A stretch of 64,000 nt of DNA from Gemmatimonadota bacterium (lineage in GTDB: Bacteria; Gemmatimonadota; Gemmatimonadetes; Gemmatimonadales; Gemmatimonadaceae), in the NCBI GenBank assembly GCA_021324775.1, contig JAJPIM010000006.1:176589-240588 (forward strand). The letters run 5' to 3'. Positions 61,818 through 64,000 of the stretch are shown piece after piece. The first letter of the stretch is position 1, and every line of letters begins with the position of its first letter. The position numbers and the translations under genes are program-made. Below the pieces are notes generated by a model. It was not told where the DNA came from and did no database searches. It was given only the letters and a program-made list of their open reading frames with translations.

Positions 61818-63098
61818 ATGAAGCGACTCGCCGTATTCGGGACTGTAGCGACGTTCGCGGTCGCGAGCCTCGCCGCTGTTCCGAGAACCGCACACGCCCA
61901 GCTCACGATGCAGATGGGCAATGGGTGGAGTCTCAGCTTTTCGGGTAACGTCAACGCATTCGAGGTCGAGACGTTCAGCAGCGGTGCGCCGGCTGACGTC
62001 ACGTACGGAAATGTCGCGTCTTCGGAAGGCACGACGAACCGCCTCCGCACTGGTCTCCTCCCCGCGTTTGCCGTGTTCGACGTGAAGGGAAAGGAAGGGC
62101 CACTCGACCTCGGCGTGCACTTCGGGTTTGCGCCGCAGATCCAGAACGGCGGCGGCGCTTCTGCCGGGACGACTCACGACCAATTCGGCGCACAGATCGA
62201 CATGCGCCAGGTGTACCTGACGGTCGGTGGCAGTTGGGGTCAGATTCTGGCCGGACGCGAGATCGGGCTGTATCAGCGGGAGAACATCCTGACCGACATG
62301 ACGCTGACGGGTGTCGGCGCCGCCGGCAGCCAGATTGGCAATGGGGGCACGACGCTCGGGCGCATCGGCTTTGGCTACACCTACCCGAACTTCAATGCTC
62401 AGATCACGTATAGCTCGCCGGCCACCAACGACGTCGTGCTCTCCGTTGGATTGTTTGATCCCAGTGCCTTGAACGGCGAGTCTGCGCCCGCGACGTTCAC
62501 GCGGATCCCGCGCCTCGAGGCGGAAATCACCTGGACCGGCAAGATTGGAACGCCCGCGGCCGGGGCAGCCGGTGACAAAGTGTTGGTCTGGGTCGGCGGC
62601 ACGTGGCAGGAAGCGAATTTCCTGGGCAACACCAACCTTCCGGGTGACACCACCAGCGTGAGCGACTCGACGCGGAACGCAGAGGGTGGCGATTTCGGCA
62701 TCAAACTCGATCTCGGACAGCTGTCACTCGTCGGCTCGGGCTACTACGACAAGGGTGTCGGCACGACGCTGATGTTCACGACCGCCGCCGGCTTCGATGG
62801 CGTTGGGCAGGCCCGCACCAGCTTCGGCTACATCGGACAGATCACGTACAAGATCGATCCGAAATGGACGATCGGCGCGAGCATCGGCGCGAGCAATCTG
62901 CTGATGACCGATAACGACCGGGCGACGGCCAACCTCGCGTTGCTCAAGGACAACCTGGATGGCACCGCGATGATCACCTACCAATGGACGAAGAGTCTCC
63001 GGTTCGTGGGTGAATACGACTACGTCGAGTCGGTGAACTATGCGTTCCAGGCCAACAAGGTGAACCAGATCGACGCGGGGTTCATGCTGTTCTTCTAA
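61818..63098 (+). CDS. Outer-membrane porin-like protein
   Basis: 426 residues. Signal peptide KRLAVFGTVATFAVASLAAV ending HAQ, then an almost entirely beta-strand protein of porin type (WSLSFSGNVNAFEVETFSS, DMRQVYLTVGGSWGQILAGR, IGFGYTYPNFNAQITYSS) closing with aromatic FMLFF, the C-terminal Phe recognised by the BAM machinery. CAGGAG lies 6 bases before the ATG at 61818; an upstream in-frame start adds a stretch without signal character. Likely a general or substrate-selective diffusion channel, possibly serving the upstream periplasmic dehydrogenase. Confidence 0.88.
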   Translation: MKRLAVFGTVATFAVASLAAVPRTAHAQLTMQMGNGWSLSFSGNVNAFEVETFSSGAPADVTYGNVASSEGTTNRLRTGLLPAFAVFDVKGKEGPLDLGVHFGFAPQIQNGGGASAGTTHDQFGAQIDMRQVYLTVGGSWGQILAGREIGLYQRENILTDMTLTGVGAAGSQIGNGGTTLGRIGFGYTYPNFNAQITYSSPATNDVVLSVGLFDPSALNGESAPATFTRIPRLEAEITWTGKIGTPAAGAAGDKVLVWVGGTWQEANFLGNTNLPGDTTSVSDSTRNAEGGDFGIKLDLGQLSLVGSGYYDKGVGTTLMFTTAAGFDGVGQARTSFGYIGQITYKIDPKWTIGASIGASNLLMTDNDRATANLALLKDNLDGTAMITYQWTKSLRFVGEYDYVESVNYAFQANKVNQIDAGFMLFF

Positions 63099-63104
63099 TG
63101 CACG

Positions 63105-63150
63105 ACGGTGGTTAGTGGTTACGGTGGTTAGTGGTTACGGTGGTCAGTGC
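63105..63150. repeat. 16-bp tandem repeat after the porin gene
   Basis: ACGGTGGTTAGTGGTT at 63105-63120 and 63121-63136, followed by a partial third copy ACGGTGGTCAGTG (63137-63149). The array starts six bases after the porin stop codon. Confidence 0.85.
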
Positions 63151-63167
63151 TTGGGGAATGAGCGCAT

Positions 63168-63196
63168 GGGGCCGGCGGGGTAATGCCGTCGGCCCC
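63168..63196 (+). terminator. Putative terminator of the porin transcript
   Basis: GGGGCCGGCGG (63168-63178) pairs with CCGTCGGCCCC (63186-63196) with one G-U pair and a 7-base loop; a weak T-rich GTGTGTTT follows on the plus strand. Confidence 0.65.
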
Positions 63197-63896
63197 GTGT
63201 GTTTCCAGAAGGGATCCGGTGGCCAGCGGAGGAGGCGTGGCACGGTCCAATCGGCTGGCGGCGCACTACCCGGCTGCCGGGTGAAATCGACGGCCAGCGA
63301 AGCGGACTCTACAGGATTCCTGATCGTGGCTCTCGACGGGCGAAATGTTGGCCCAGGCGTGCTTGACAACTGACGGCCCGAACCGCACCATCTACGCATA
63401 CTGAGACACACGTGCCGACACGCGGGATGTGCATGTAGCGTGCAGGGCCGGCAGATCCGAATTCGCAGTTGGACGCGTATACCGTGTAGACAGTGATCGA
63501 TGTCGTTTGGCCGGCATCACGCGCACGATCGATCGAGCGCGATCCGGTGCACTTTGGTTCGTAGGGGCTCGACTCCTTTCCGACAATTGTTGTGAATCAC
63601 AGGCGCTGGGCGCAGCGCCTTCCGTTAAGCCCACCCACCTCGGACATTCAACTCGAGGGTTGGCGTATGGTCGGCAATGAACGGAGTCCGCCGCAGATCA
63701 GCGGCGTGCGCCTCGGCGGTGCCATCCTCTGGCATCACCCGCCACGCCAGGCACGCCATACCTTCGCCAGTAGAATCGCGTGGAGGTCGCGTGTGCCGCG
63801 AGCCTGACTGGGGGCAGCATTGAACCCACTGCATCCAGGTACTCCCGACGGTGCGCGCACCGTCAAGTTTCCCAATCTTACCAAGGGGCAGCCGTC
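63197..63896. other. Long intergenic region with hairpins
   Basis: 700 bases with no gene recognised. Contains a TTGACA-like box (63362-63367), a hairpin GGCGCTG/CAGCGCC (63602-63608 with 63613-63619), and, 33 bases before the last gene, the perfect 18-bp palindrome GACGGTGCGCGCACCGTC (63847-63864), which could be a repressor site for that gene. Some positions are AT-richer than coding DNA nearby. Confidence 0.4.
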
Positions 63897-64000
63897 ATGA
63901 AGCTTCTCAATCGCCCGATGCGAATCGGTGCGCTGGTCGCAGGATCCTTGGCTGTGGCCTCGGCCGCCATGGCGCAGGATCTGACGACGCTGACATCAAA
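63897..64000 (+). CDS. Secreted protein, N-terminus only (partial)
   Basis: Only the first 34 codons are in the window. They encode a clear signal peptide: basic KLLNRPMR, hydrophobic IGALVAGSLAVASA and cleavage site AMA before QDLTTLTS. AAGGGG lies 9 bases upstream of the ATG. The mature protein is outside the window and cannot be identified. Confidence 0.75.
   Translation, partial: MKLLNRPMRIGALVAGSLAVASAAMAQDLTTLTS

Overview
The window is GC-rich (a rough impression is mid to high 60s percent) and comes from a bacterium with an outer membrane. It encodes TonB-dependent receptors, a SusC/SusD pair, a porin, lipoproteins and YidC/YidD. The gene content (PadR regulators with Gly-rich N-termini, SusCD in a GC-rich genome, MacB-type exporters, PQQ dehydrogenase, bactofilin, no recF after dnaN) looks most like a member of Gemmatimonadota or a neighbouring phylum. 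That is an inference from style of content; no marker was searched.

The stretch lies close to the chromosome origin. dnaA and dnaN are adjacent on the minus strand with a probable oriC between them (50.5-51.1 kb). Divergent from dnaA runs the conserved block rpmH-rnpA-yidD-yidC-mnmE. mnmG, parA, parB and two parS sites lie 27-35 kb to the left, and rnpB (RNase P RNA) is at 46.5 kb.

Layout: 0-5.7 kb holds the end of a MacB-type ABC export operon, an OsmC peroxiredoxin, a PadR repressor with a four-copy GATATATC operator, and small membrane proteins. 5.8-16.8 kb is a probable copper-handling island: two TonB receptors, three small secreted His/Cys-rich proteins, CopC, CopD, a further outer-membrane protein and a dicarboxylate/cation symporter. 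16.9-26.3 kb has mnmG, a GT-C-like membrane protein, an orphan adenine methyltransferase, parS-parA-parS-parB, a coiled-coil membrane protein and a bactofilin. 26.4-37.0 kb is a BMP-type (nucleoside-like) ABC importer whose operon is interrupted by an oppositely oriented SusC/SusD pair; the first permease behind the interruption lacks its usual first membrane helix. 37-49.4 kb contains a pilin, polA, a Ser/Thr kinase, a histidine kinase, pyrE, an AraC-type regulator, rnpB, a lipoprotein and a glycosyltransferase. 49.4-58.5 kb is the replication/ribosome/membrane-insertion core, followed by a HEIAH metalloprotease-like protein. 59.2-63.1 kb holds a PQQ dehydrogenase, a small secreted protein and a porin; a secreted protein is cut by the right edge.

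How the genes may work together (inference): DnaA/DnaN/PolA and ParABS with bactofilin replicate and place the chromosome; RNase P RNA and protein, MnmE/MnmG and L34 serve tRNA and ribosome maturation; CopC/CopD with the TonB receptors would move copper across both membranes; SusCD may feed the periplasmic BMP importer. No CRISPR array, tRNA, rRNA or insertion sequence was recognised.
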